Shown in pieces: positions 1-7,079 of a stretch of DNA of 21,266 nt (its first letter is position 1; each line of letters opens with the position of its first letter). This stretch comes from an uncultured Eubacteriales bacterium (GTDB lineage Bacteria; Bacillota; Clostridia; Eubacteriales; Anaerofustaceae), in NCBI GenBank assembly GCA_902796565.1, contig CADBPP010000106.1, positions 1-21,266 on the forward strand, written 5' to 3'. Made by a program: the position numbers and the translations under genes. Below the pieces are notes generated by a model. That model made no database searches and was not told the origin of the DNA. It saw only the letters and a program-made list of their open reading frames with translations.

Positions 1-1
1 A

Positions 2-724
2 GTCCACGACCGCTTCAGGGTCACCCCCTCCGGAGAGGGCAGCTACGACACCGTGGTGCCTAAGTTCAAAGCTCTCGTGGAGAGCCGTGGAGAGCGCAGC
101 TACTACATGAGGGGCACCTATACGGCCTACAACACGGATTTCGCCTCCGACGTGATACACATGGCGGAGCTGGGCTTTTCGGAGCTGTCCATGGAGCCTG
201 TGGTGGCGGACCCGAAGGATCCCTGCGCCCTGGGCGAGAAGGACCTGCCGGAACTGTTCAGGCAGTATGAGATCCTCGCAGACTACATGATCAAAAGAAG
301 GAAAGAAGGCCGTCCCATCACCTTCTACCACTACATGATAGACCTTCAGCACGGCCCCTGCATCTACAAGAGGCTCTCCGGCTGCGGCAGCGGCACGGAA
401 TACATGGCCGTCACCCCCGCCGGGGAACTGTATCCCTGCCATCAGTTCGTGGGTGACGAGCGATACCTCATGGGGAACATATGGGACGGGGTCACCAACA
501 CTTCCCTCAGGGACGAGTTCGCTTCCTGCAACGTGTATGCCAGACGCGAATGCGGGGACTGCTGGGCAAAGCTCTACTGTTCGGGGGGATGCGCCGCCAA
601 CAGCTATCACGCCAGCGGGGACATCAAAGGCATCTACGAGTACGGCTGCAGGCTTTTCCGCAAGAGGATGGAATGCGCCATAATGCTGAAGGTGGACGAG
701 AGCCTGGGGAAAAACCGGGAATGA
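2..724 (+). CDS. scfB: SCIFF peptide maturase, radical SAM/SPASM protein (C-terminal half; 5' end outside the window)
   Basis: The reading frame is open from the left edge and ends at TGA 722-724, giving 240 visible residues; the family is about 450, so roughly half is missing, including the CxxxCxxC radical-SAM cluster. What remains is the end of the barrel and the SPASM domain. Recognisable stretches are GPCIYKRLSGCGSGTEY, the block with LYPCHQFVG, and CGDCWAKLYCSGGCAANSY followed by GCRLFRKRMECAIM. These cysteines ligate the auxiliary Fe-S clusters. Known family role: ScfB installs thioether cross-links between cysteines and threonines in the small SCIFF peptide ScfA, normally encoded just upstream, which would be outside this window. 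A GTG at 53 lies inside the conserved part and is not the start. A weak terminator at 779-807 follows. Confidence 0.93.
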   Translation, partial: VHDRFRVTPSGEGSYDTVVPKFKALVESRGERSYYMRGTYTAYNTDFASDVIHMAELGFSELSMEPVVADPKDPCALGEKDLPELFRQYEILADYMIKRRKEGRPITFYHYMIDLQHGPCIYKRLSGCGSGTEYMAVTPAGELYPCHQFVGDERYLMGNIWDGVTNTSLRDEFASCNVYARRECGDCWAKLYCSGGCAANSYHASGDIKGIYEYGCRLFRKRMECAIMLKVDESLGKNRE

Positions 725-778
725 GGACGCCTCAGGGCGCATCGAAACGTCCCGGAGCACATTTTTAAATGGAATAAT

Positions 779-807
779 AAGGCAAAATCCCCTGTTTGCC
801 TTTCTTT
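779..807 (+). terminator. Probable intrinsic terminator of scfB
   Basis: An 8-bp stem (AAGGCAAA at 779-786 with TTTGCCTT at 795-802) and an 8-nt loop are followed by a short T-rich run to 807. The stem is AT-rich and the T tract is interrupted by a C, so it is moderate in strength. It physically overlaps the -35 region of the following opp promoter. Confidence 0.5.
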
Positions 808-810
808 ATG

Positions 811-819
811 TGCTATACT
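811..819 (+). promoter_or_regulatory. Extended -10 promoter of the oppBCDF operon
   Basis: TGCTATACT combines a TGn extension (811-813) with a near-consensus -10 hexamer TATACT (814-819). At 17-bp spacing the -35 position (791-796, CCTGTT) is poor, so the extension probably carries recognition. Expected transcript start is near 826, giving a leader of about 53 nt. Confidence 0.6.
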
Positions 820-838
820 TAATTAATGTATATTTCCC

Positions 839-857
839 TCATCCCCCATCGGGATGA
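839..857 (+). other. Leader hairpin upstream of oppB
   Basis: TCATCCC (839-845) pairs with GGGATGA (851-857) around a 5-nt loop, inside the predicted opp leader and ending about 12 nt before the ribosome binding site. No T run follows, so it is not a terminator. It could stabilise the mRNA or bind a regulator; the sequence alone does not say. Confidence 0.35.
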
Positions 858-878
858 ATAAAACACAAGGAGAATACG

Positions 879-1805
879 ATGAACGAGAAGATGCTCAAAT
901 ACATTGCGAAAAGATTCCTTCTCGCGGTGTTTACCATTTTTCTGGTCATAAGCATCACATTCTTCGTGATGCACGCCATACCCGCCAGCCCCTTCTCCAG
1001 CGAGAAGGCCCGTTCAGACGCAGTCATCGCGGCCCTGGAGGCGAAGTACGGCTTTGACAAACCCGTAGGGGTACAGTTCCTGAACTACCTCAAGGGCATA
1101 CTTCATCTCGACTTCGGTCTTTCCACCGGTTGGGGCGGAAACACCGTGGCGGGACTTATAAAGGGAGGTCTGGGATACTCCGCCAGGATAGGCTTTACGG
1201 CCGCGGTGATCGCAATAATACTGGGGATCGTCTTCGGTTCCGTCGCGGCCATCAACCGCGGGTCCCTCATGGACCGCATAGTCCAGGTGGTGACCACGGC
1301 ACTGGTATCAATGCCTTCCTTCGTCATGGCGACTCTTCTGCTTCTGATCTTCGCGATCAAGCTCAAGATCCTTCCCGCCATAGGCAGCGCCCAGAACGGA
1401 CTGGTGCTGCCCGTCATTTCCCTGTCCCTCTCCCCCATGAGCTACGTGACCAGGCTCACCCGTTCCAGCATGCTGGACGTTCTGGGACAGGACTACATCC
1501 GCACGGCGAAGGCGAAGGGACTCAAGCAGAATGTGGTCATCTTCAAGCACGCTCTGAAGAACGCCCTCTCCCCCGTCATCACCTACGCAGGTCCCATGAT
1601 CGCGAACATCCTCACCGGAAGCATGGTGGTGGAGAACATATTCGCGGTCCCCGGCCTCGGAAGGCTCTTCGTCAACTCGATGCTGCGTACCGACTACATG
1701 ATGATCATGGGCGTCACCATCGTCCTGGCTTCATTCATCATAATCATGAACTTCATCAGCGATATCCTCTACAAGGTCGTGGACCCGAGGATCGATCTGG
1801 GTTAA
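879..1805 (+). CDS. oppB: Oligopeptide/dipeptide ABC transporter permease, OppB/DppB type
   Basis: A 308-residue integral membrane permease of the usual family length. The N-terminal segment (about residues 8-30) is the first membrane helix, followed by an extracytoplasmic stretch with the family pattern KYGFDKPVGVQFLNYLKG. The EAA loop that docks on the ATPases lies near residues 206-232 (QDYIRTAKAKGL, then FKHALKNAL). The C-terminus ends with the family-typical YKVVDPRIDLG. The ATG is preceded by AAGGAG at proper spacing. It is the first gene of a tight operon with oppC, oppD and oppF and would form the transmembrane channel with OppC. The exact substrate (dipeptide, longer peptide, nickel or other) cannot be read from the permease alone. 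Confidence 0.93.
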   Translation: MNEKMLKYIAKRFLLAVFTIFLVISITFFVMHAIPASPFSSEKARSDAVIAALEAKYGFDKPVGVQFLNYLKGILHLDFGLSTGWGGNTVAGLIKGGLGYSARIGFTAAVIAIILGIVFGSVAAINRGSLMDRIVQVVTTALVSMPSFVMATLLLLIFAIKLKILPAIGSAQNGLVLPVISLSLSPMSYVTRLTRSSMLDVLGQDYIRTAKAKGLKQNVVIFKHALKNALSPVITYAGPMIANILTGSMVVENIFAVPGLGRLFVNSMLRTDYMMIMGVTIVLASFIIIMNFISDILYKVVDPRIDLG

Positions 1806-1815
1806 GGAGGAAGAT

Positions 1816-2868
1816 ATGAGCGGAATAAACGACAACATGCCAAAGAAGAACTTCCTCAGCTTCCAGATAGACCCGAAGAGATTCGAGCCGGCCACGGAGG
1901 ACGAGAAGAGACAGCAGGTAAGGATGAGCGAATCGGTCTCCTTCATGAAGGACGCCATGAGGCGCCTCGGAAAGAACCGTCTCGCCATGGTATGCCTGTG
2001 CGTGCTGATACTGATAATCCTTATCGCCGTGGTGGTTCCGGAGATATATCCCTACACATACACCCAGCAGAACACGGCCAGCAAATATCTCAAGCCCTTT
2101 GAATACTCCGCCGCGGAGAAAGCGGCGAAGGCCGCGGGCGAGAAGGTGTTCCCCCACATCATGGGCACCGACGCCCTGGGCAGGGACTACTGCATAAGGG
2201 TCATCTACGGGACCAGGATCTCCCTGGCCGTCGGTATCCTCGCGGCTGTCATCGTCGTCATCATCGGCATCATCTACGGATCCATCTCCGGCTACTTCGG
2301 AGGGAAAGTGGACCTTATCATGATGAGGATCGTGGATATAATCTATTCACTGCCCGACGTACTGATCATCATACTTCTTTCCGTGGCCATCAAGGACTGG
2401 GTATCGACTTCCAACAGCCAGCTGGTCATACGTCTCGGAAGCGGAATGATATCCATCTTCATAGTATTCGGGCTCCTCTACTGGGTCAGCATGGCCCGTC
2501 AGGTCAGAGGACAGATCCTCTCCATCAAGGAGCAGGAATACGTCCTGGCTTCCCGCGCCATCGGCGCCAGTCCCGCCAGGATAATAAGAAAGCACATGAT
2601 CCCGAACTGCGTATCGGTGATCATCATCACAGCGGCGATGCAGATCCCTTCGGCGATCTTCACGGAGAGCTTCCTCTCATTCCTGGGAATGGGAGTCTCC
2701 ATCCCGATGCCTTCCCTCGGGAGCCTGGCATCGGACGCCAGGGCCGGCATCATGAGCTATCCGTTCCTGCTGGTGTTCCCCGCCATGATGATCTTCCTGA
2801 TAGTGCTCTCGTTCAATCTTCTCGGCAACGGTCTCAGGGATGCCTTTGACCCGAAACTGAGGAATTAA
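1816..2868 (+). CDS. oppC: Oligopeptide/dipeptide ABC transporter permease, OppC/DppC type
   Basis: 350 residues, somewhat long for DppC but typical of OppC. About 45 cytoplasmic residues precede the first membrane helix (about residues 55-75, CLCVLILIILIAVVVPEIY). The family hallmark HIMGTDALGRDY sits in the external loop. The EAA loop follows (EYVLASRAIGASPARIIRKHMIPN), and the C-terminus is the characteristic LLGNGLRDAFDPKLRN. It starts 10 nt after the oppB stop, with a ribosome binding site overlapping that stop (TAAGGAGG), which suggests translational coupling. It pairs with OppB as the channel heterodimer. Confidence 0.94.
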   Translation: MSGINDNMPKKNFLSFQIDPKRFEPATEDEKRQQVRMSESVSFMKDAMRRLGKNRLAMVCLCVLILIILIAVVVPEIYPYTYTQQNTASKYLKPFEYSAAEKAAKAAGEKVFPHIMGTDALGRDYCIRVIYGTRISLAVGILAAVIVVIIGIIYGSISGYFGGKVDLIMMRIVDIIYSLPDVLIIILLSVAIKDWVSTSNSQLVIRLGSGMISIFIVFGLLYWVSMARQVRGQILSIKEQEYVLASRAIGASPARIIRKHMIPNCVSVIIITAAMQIPSAIFTESFLSFLGMGVSIPMPSLGSLASDARAGIMSYPFLLVFPAMMIFLIVLSFNLLGNGLRDAFDPKLRN

Positions 2869-2880
2869 GGAGGTAAGCAA

Positions 2881-3927
2881 ATGGCACTTCTTGAAGTAAA
2901 AGATCTGAGAACATCCTTCGCGACCCCCGCGGGCGAGGTCAAGGCCGTCAACGGCGTGACATTCAACCTTGAAAGAGGAAAGGTGCTGGGCATCGTGGGC
3001 GAATCCGGAAGCGGAAAGAGCGTCACAGCCTATTCCATCCTCCAGATACTCACCTACCCCGGCAAGATCGTCGGAGGAAGCATAAAATTCGACGGCAAGG
3101 AACTGGTGGGAGCATCCGAAGAGGAGCTCAGGAGCATCAGGGGAAACAAGATATCCATCATCTTCCAGGACCCCATGACCAGCCTCACCCCTGTGTACAC
3201 CATCGGCAACCAGCTCATGGAGGCCATCCTCCTTCATACGGACCGCGACAAAAAGCAGGCCGAGGAGAGAGCCATAGAGATGCTCACCCTGGTGGGCATC
3301 AACGAGCCCGAAAAGAGGATGAAGCAGTATCCCTTTGAGCTTTCCGGAGGAATGCGCCAGAGGGTCATGATCGCCATGGCGCTGGCCTGCGAACCGGACA
3401 TACTGATAGCGGACGAGCCCACCACGGCTCTGGACGTGACCATACAGGCCCAGATACTGGAGCTGATGACTGACCTGCAGAAGAAACTGGGCATGGCCAT
3501 AATCATGATAACCCACGACCTGGGCGTCATCGCCTCCATATGTGACGAGGTCATAGTCATGTACGCCGGAAGGGTCTGCGAAAGGGGCTACGCCGAGGAT
3601 ATCTTCTACAATCCGAAGCACGAGTACACCAAGGGCCTCATGAGGTCCATACCGGACATCGACAGCGACAAAAAAGACAAGCTCATACCCATCACCGGCA
3701 CCCCGGTGGATGTTCTTAACCTGCCGGACGGATGCGCCTTCTCGCCCCGCTGCGACGGGTGCATGAAAATATGCCTCGACGAGCTTCCGAAGGAATACCT
3801 CGTGGGCGAGCATCATGCCGCGGCCTGCTGGAAGAACATAGTGGAAGGCATGGAGAAAAACGCGATACATACCGACGAAGAGGGCAACATCACCAGGATA
3901 GACCTGGACAGAGAGGAGGTCAGATAA
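2881..3927 (+). CDS. oppD: Oligopeptide/dipeptide ABC transporter ATPase, OppD/DppD type
   Basis: 348 residues. The Walker A motif GESGSGKS is at residues 40-47, the Q-loop at FQDP (95-98), the ABC signature LSGGMRQR at 154-161, Walker B LIADEP at 175-180, and the switch histidine in THDLG about 25 residues later. The C-terminal extension holds the oligopeptide-family cysteine-rich element (GCAFSPRC, then C-x5-C), which binds an Fe-S cluster in studied relatives. Its TAAGGAGG ribosome binding site overlaps the oppC stop. With OppF it forms the ATP-hydrolysing dimer on the cytoplasmic face of the membrane. Confidence 0.95.
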   Translation: MALLEVKDLRTSFATPAGEVKAVNGVTFNLERGKVLGIVGESGSGKSVTAYSILQILTYPGKIVGGSIKFDGKELVGASEEELRSIRGNKISIIFQDPMTSLTPVYTIGNQLMEAILLHTDRDKKQAEERAIEMLTLVGINEPEKRMKQYPFELSGGMRQRVMIAMALACEPDILIADEPTTALDVTIQAQILELMTDLQKKLGMAIIMITHDLGVIASICDEVIVMYAGRVCERGYAEDIFYNPKHEYTKGLMRSIPDIDSDKKDKLIPITGTPVDVLNLPDGCAFSPRCDGCMKICLDELPKEYLVGEHHAAACWKNIVEGMEKNAIHTDEEGNITRIDLDREEVR

Positions 3928-4938
3928 ATGGCGAAAAACACTTTTGAAGATAACTACTCTCCCAATCCCGAATACCTTCTCGAGGTATGCCACCTTAAGG
4001 AATATTTCCCGATCAATACCGGCTTTCTGAAGACCAGGCCCCTCAAGGCCGTGGACGACGTGTCCTTCGGCATCAGAAAGGGCGAGACCCTGGGCCTCGT
4101 GGGCGAATCCGGATGCGGAAAGACCACGGTGGGAAGGACCCTGCTGTGGCTGTACAAGCCCACGGGAGGCGCGGTATTCTTCGACGGCAAGAGGATAGAC
4201 GCGAAGGACAAGGAGGGCATGGCTGAGTTCCGCAGAAGGGCCCAGATAGTCTTCCAGGATCCCTATTCGTCCCTTAACCCCAGGATGACCGTCGGCGACA
4301 TCATCGCCGAGCCCATAGACGTGCATAACCTGTGCAGGACGAAGGAAGAGCGCTACAGCAGGATCAACGAGCTCCTGGAGACCGTCGGCCTTTCCAGCGA
4401 GCAGGCGACCCGCTACGCCCATGAGTTCTCGGGAGGACAGAGACAGCGCATCGGCATCGCCAGAGCCCTGGCGTCGGATCCGGAGCTGATCGTGTGCGAT
4501 GAGCCCGTATCCGCTCTGGATGTCTCCATCCAGGCCCAGGTCATCAACATGCTCGAGGAGCTGCAGGAGAAGATGGGGCTCACATATCTGTTCATCGCCC
4601 ATGACCTTTCCGTGGTCAAGCACATCTCCAACCGCATCGCGGTCATGTACCTCGGCAGGATGGTGGAGCTGGCTGAATCCAACGAACTGCATCATCATCC
4701 TCTGCACCCCTACAGCCAGTCGCTGATATCGGCCGTTCCCATCCCCGACCCCGACCGGGCCAGAGCATCGAAGAGGATCGTCCTTCAGGGCGACGTCCCC
4801 TCCCCCCTGGACGTGCCCAGCGGATGCGCCTTCCGCACCCGCTGCCCCTACGCCACAGAGCACTGCGCTCAGGAAGTCCCCGAATTCAGGGAGGTCGCAC
4901 CCGGCCACTTCGTCGCATGCCATGAGGTAGCGAAGTAG
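3928..4938 (+). CDS. oppF: Oligopeptide/dipeptide ABC transporter ATPase, OppF/DppF type
   Basis: 336 residues. Walker A GESGCGKT is at 59-66, the Q-loop in FQDPYSSLNPRM at 109-120, the signature FSGGQRQR at 167-174, Walker B VCDEP at 189-193 and the switch histidine in AHDLS. The QDPYSSLNPRMT block is the usual mark of OppF/DppF against OppD. The C-terminus has the family cysteine motif (SGCAFRTRCPYA, then C). The ATG follows the oppD TAA directly, and the GAGGAGG inside the oppD tail serves as ribosome binding site. It is the last gene of this transcription unit, ended by the terminator at 4973-4998. Confidence 0.95.
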   Translation: MAKNTFEDNYSPNPEYLLEVCHLKEYFPINTGFLKTRPLKAVDDVSFGIRKGETLGLVGESGCGKTTVGRTLLWLYKPTGGAVFFDGKRIDAKDKEGMAEFRRRAQIVFQDPYSSLNPRMTVGDIIAEPIDVHNLCRTKEERYSRINELLETVGLSSEQATRYAHEFSGGQRQRIGIARALASDPELIVCDEPVSALDVSIQAQVINMLEELQEKMGLTYLFIAHDLSVVKHISNRIAVMYLGRMVELAESNELHHHPLHPYSQSLISAVPIPDPDRARASKRIVLQGDVPSPLDVPSGCAFRTRCPYATEHCAQEVPEFREVAPGHFVACHEVAK

Positions 4939-4972
4939 GATCGGGAAGGAAAAATCAGAAAAAAACACTTTC

Positions 4973-4998
4973 AGGCAGGACGATCGTCCTGCCTTTTC
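4973..4998 (+). terminator. Intrinsic terminator after oppF
   Basis: A perfect 22-bp inverted repeat (4973-4994, centred on CGATCG) is followed by TTTCC. This separates the permease/ATPase operon from the binding-protein gene. Confidence 0.8.
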
Positions 4999-5063
4999 CT
5001 TCGCACACGGGTCCTGTCCTTTACCGTAAGAGGGTCCGGATTTTTGTTAATTGCTTATAAATC

Positions 5064-5092
5064 TTGACTTAAGCTCATTAATTCTCTAAAAT
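5064..5092 (+). promoter_or_regulatory. Sigma-A promoter of oppA
   Basis: TTGACT (5064-5069) is separated by exactly 17 bp from TAAAAT (5087-5092). The surrounding DNA (5041-5100) is far more AT-rich than the rest of the window, with an upstream AT tract that could act as an UP element. Predicted start is at about 5099. This is the best two-hexamer promoter I see here. Confidence 0.8.
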
Positions 5093-5098
5093 ATATAC

Positions 5099-5116
5099 GA
5101 TGCACTAAAGTGCGTC
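5099..5116 (+). other. 5'-terminal stem-loop of the oppA mRNA
   Basis: GATGCAC (5099-5105) pairs with GTGCGTC (5110-5116), including one G-U pair, around a TAAA loop. The stem begins at the predicted transcription start, where such structures are known to shield mRNAs from 5'-end-dependent decay. That role is inferred. Confidence 0.5.
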
Positions 5117-5151
5117 ACGGCTAAGTTTCCAATATTTTTTAGGAGGAGAAC

Positions 5152-6918
5152 ATGAAAAAGAAATTAGCTATCGTGCTGGCTGTTCTGCTGGTTCTCGCAT
5201 CCTTCACCGCCTGCGGCGGCAAGAAGGAAGCTGCAAAGCAGGAAGCAAACGTCTTCTATGGCGGCGGCACACCGCTGTACATGGATCCCGCCCTTAACTC
5301 CGCATCTTCCGGAAGCAACATCATCAAGCTTTCACATGCGGGTCTGATGGGATTCCAGTGGATCGACGGCGAAGCAAAGCTGGCCCCCGAGCTCGCAGAG
5401 GGCTATGAAGTCAGCGAAGACGGAACCGTCTACACCTTCACCCTGAGAGAAGGCCTCAAGTGGTCCGACGGAAGTGATTTCTCCGTTCAGGATATCATCG
5501 ATTCCTGGAACAGAGCAGCATCCGACGAACTCGGAGCCGACTACGGATTCCTCTATGATGTCATCGACGGATTCCCCAACAACCTGAACCTTGTCGCTGA
5601 CGGCAACAAGCTGATCGTCACCCTGGCAGGTCCCTGCGCATACTTCCTCGATCTGTGTGCATTCCCCACCTTCTATCCCATCAAGGCAGCTGATGCCGAT
5701 GCGGAAGGAACATGGGCCATCGATCCCGAGAAGAACATCGGTATGGGCGCATTCAAGATGACTTCCTACACTGTTGACGATGTCATCACCTACGTCAAGA
5801 ACGAGTACTACTGGAACGCAGAGAACGTTACTCTCGAGAACGTCAACGTTTACCTCTCCGAGGACAACGCGAACATTCTCGCCAACTATGAGAACGACAC
5901 CGCTTCCTTCATCAACTCCATCGATCCTACAGAGTTCGCTCGTCTGAAGTCCACCTACGGTGATGAGCTGGTATTCGGTGACTACATCGGAACCTACTAC
6001 ATCCTCTTCAACGTCCACAAGGATCTTTCACCTGCAGGAAAGCAGCTGACCGTTCAGGAGCAGAGCCTTGCCCGTTTCGCTCTCGGCCAGATGGTCAACA
6101 GAGTTGACCTCGTTGAGAACGTTACCCAGGGAGGCCAGGTCGCAGCTACCGGATTCTATCCCGCAGGACTTGCCGACGGTTACAATGCCGACGTAAGAAG
6201 CGCAGCAGAGTATGGTTCATGGTATACCGGAACGAATACTCCTTCCGAAGTCAACGCAGCATACACCGTTGATCAGGTAGAGGCTTGCCAGACCCTGATC
6301 GACCTCGGATACGCTTACGAAGGAACCATCGAAGGCGGAGACATCAAGTTCACCGATGTTCCTGTCATCGACTTCGCATTCAACAATTCCGGAGCCAACG
6401 CTCTGATCATCCAGAGAGTCCAGGAGACCTGGAACACCTTCGGAATCACCGCCACCATCAACCAGGAAGCATGGGCGACCCTCCAGGTCAAGCTGAAGAA
6501 GGGCGACGCTGAAGCAGCCCGTATGGGATGGATCGCAGACTTCAATGACTGCGTCAACTTCCTCGAGATCTTCATCTCCGCTTCCGGAAACAACTATCCT
6601 CGTCTCGGCAGAGACATCGGTGACTACACCAAGGCTTCTGCAGTGACAAAGGACGCAGGCCTCGGAGCTTACTGGGGACCCAACGGAGATCAGAAATGGG
6701 CTGACTGCTATGATACCCTCGTAAAGGATATCAAGGCATGCCCGGATCCCGCACAGAGAGCCCAGATGTGTGCTGATGCAGAGAGAATGCTCATGTCCAC
6801 CGGCGGAGTTGCACCTCTGTACTTCTACACCAACCCGTACATGCTCAAGCCCAACGTTGAAGGACTTATCCTCATGCCCACGGGTGACGTTATCTGGAAC
6901 TACGTCAAGATCAAGTAA
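5152..6918 (+). CDS. oppA: Peptide-binding lipoprotein of the ABC transporter (SBP family 5, OppA-like)
   Basis: 588 residues. The N-terminus is a lipoprotein signal: basic MKKK, a hydrophobic core, then FTAC with the lipidated cysteine at residue 21, followed by a Gly/Lys/Glu linker. The body matches extracellular solute-binding proteins family 5: LAEGYEVSEDGTVYTFTLREGLKWSDG near residues 81-107 and IGMGAFKMTSY around 196-206. It is anchored on the outer membrane face and would deliver peptides to OppBC. It follows oppF but has its own terminator-bounded unit. Codon use differs from its neighbours: I saw no ATA (Ile) or AGG (Arg) codons, which are common in oppB-oppF, and CGT/AGA and ATC dominate. 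That fits very high expression. AGGAGG lies 5 nt before the ATG. Confidence 0.93.
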   Translation: MKKKLAIVLAVLLVLASFTACGGKKEAAKQEANVFYGGGTPLYMDPALNSASSGSNIIKLSHAGLMGFQWIDGEAKLAPELAEGYEVSEDGTVYTFTLREGLKWSDGSDFSVQDIIDSWNRAASDELGADYGFLYDVIDGFPNNLNLVADGNKLIVTLAGPCAYFLDLCAFPTFYPIKAADADAEGTWAIDPEKNIGMGAFKMTSYTVDDVITYVKNEYYWNAENVTLENVNVYLSEDNANILANYENDTASFINSIDPTEFARLKSTYGDELVFGDYIGTYYILFNVHKDLSPAGKQLTVQEQSLARFALGQMVNRVDLVENVTQGGQVAATGFYPAGLADGYNADVRSAAEYGSWYTGTNTPSEVNAAYTVDQVEACQTLIDLGYAYEGTIEGGDIKFTDVPVIDFAFNNSGANALIIQRVQETWNTFGITATINQEAWATLQVKLKKGDAEAARMGWIADFNDCVNFLEIFISASGNNYPRLGRDIGDYTKASAVTKDAGLGAYWGPNGDQKWADCYDTLVKDIKACPDPAQRAQMCADAERMLMSTGGVAPLYFYTNPYMLKPNVEGLILMPTGDVIWNYVKIK

Positions 6919-6932
6919 TCACGCCTGATCGC

Positions 6933-6962
6933 AACGGGACGCGAAAGCGTCCCGTTTTTTTT
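6933..6962 (+). terminator. Strong intrinsic terminator of oppA
   Basis: A 10-bp stem AACGGGACGC/GCGTCCCGTT closed by a GAAA tetraloop (6933-6956) is followed by an uninterrupted T run to 6962. Textbook form. Confidence 0.93.
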
Positions 6963-6993
6963 CCCCCCCGATGATTAGAACATCATTATATGT

Positions 6994-7023
6994 ATGGCAC
7001 GGCAGCGCTGTTTGTGTTATCAT
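6994..7023 (+). promoter_or_regulatory. Probable promoter of the cystatin-like lipoprotein gene
   Basis: An extended -10 box TGTTATCAT (7015-7023) has a weak -35 candidate ATGGCA (6994-6999) at 18-bp spacing. The gene needs a promoter here because the strong oppA terminator is just upstream. Confidence 0.5.
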
Positions 7024-7079
7024 ACGGAGGAAAGGCGGAGAGCCGCCTGTTCAGTACACAAAAGAGGAGAAATATAATT

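Noticed and set aside
725..752. GGACG/CGTCC inverted repeat right after scfB as terminator
   Set aside because: Only 5 bp for the outer stem, a large loop and no T run directly after it; the hairpin at 779-807 is better.
2677..4968. 763-codon open frame on the minus strand
   Set aside because: It lies antisense across oppC, oppD and oppF, which have all family motifs and good ribosome binding sites. The long antisense frame follows from GC-rich third positions.
5332..6018. 228-codon minus-strand open frame within oppA
   Set aside because: Antisense to a conserved binding-protein gene; it is a by-product of the biased codon use of oppA.
6990..7079. Longer start for the cystatin-like lipoprotein
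   Set aside because: It would put 30 residues ahead of a clear lipoprotein signal, and the predicted promoter -10 lies inside this extension.
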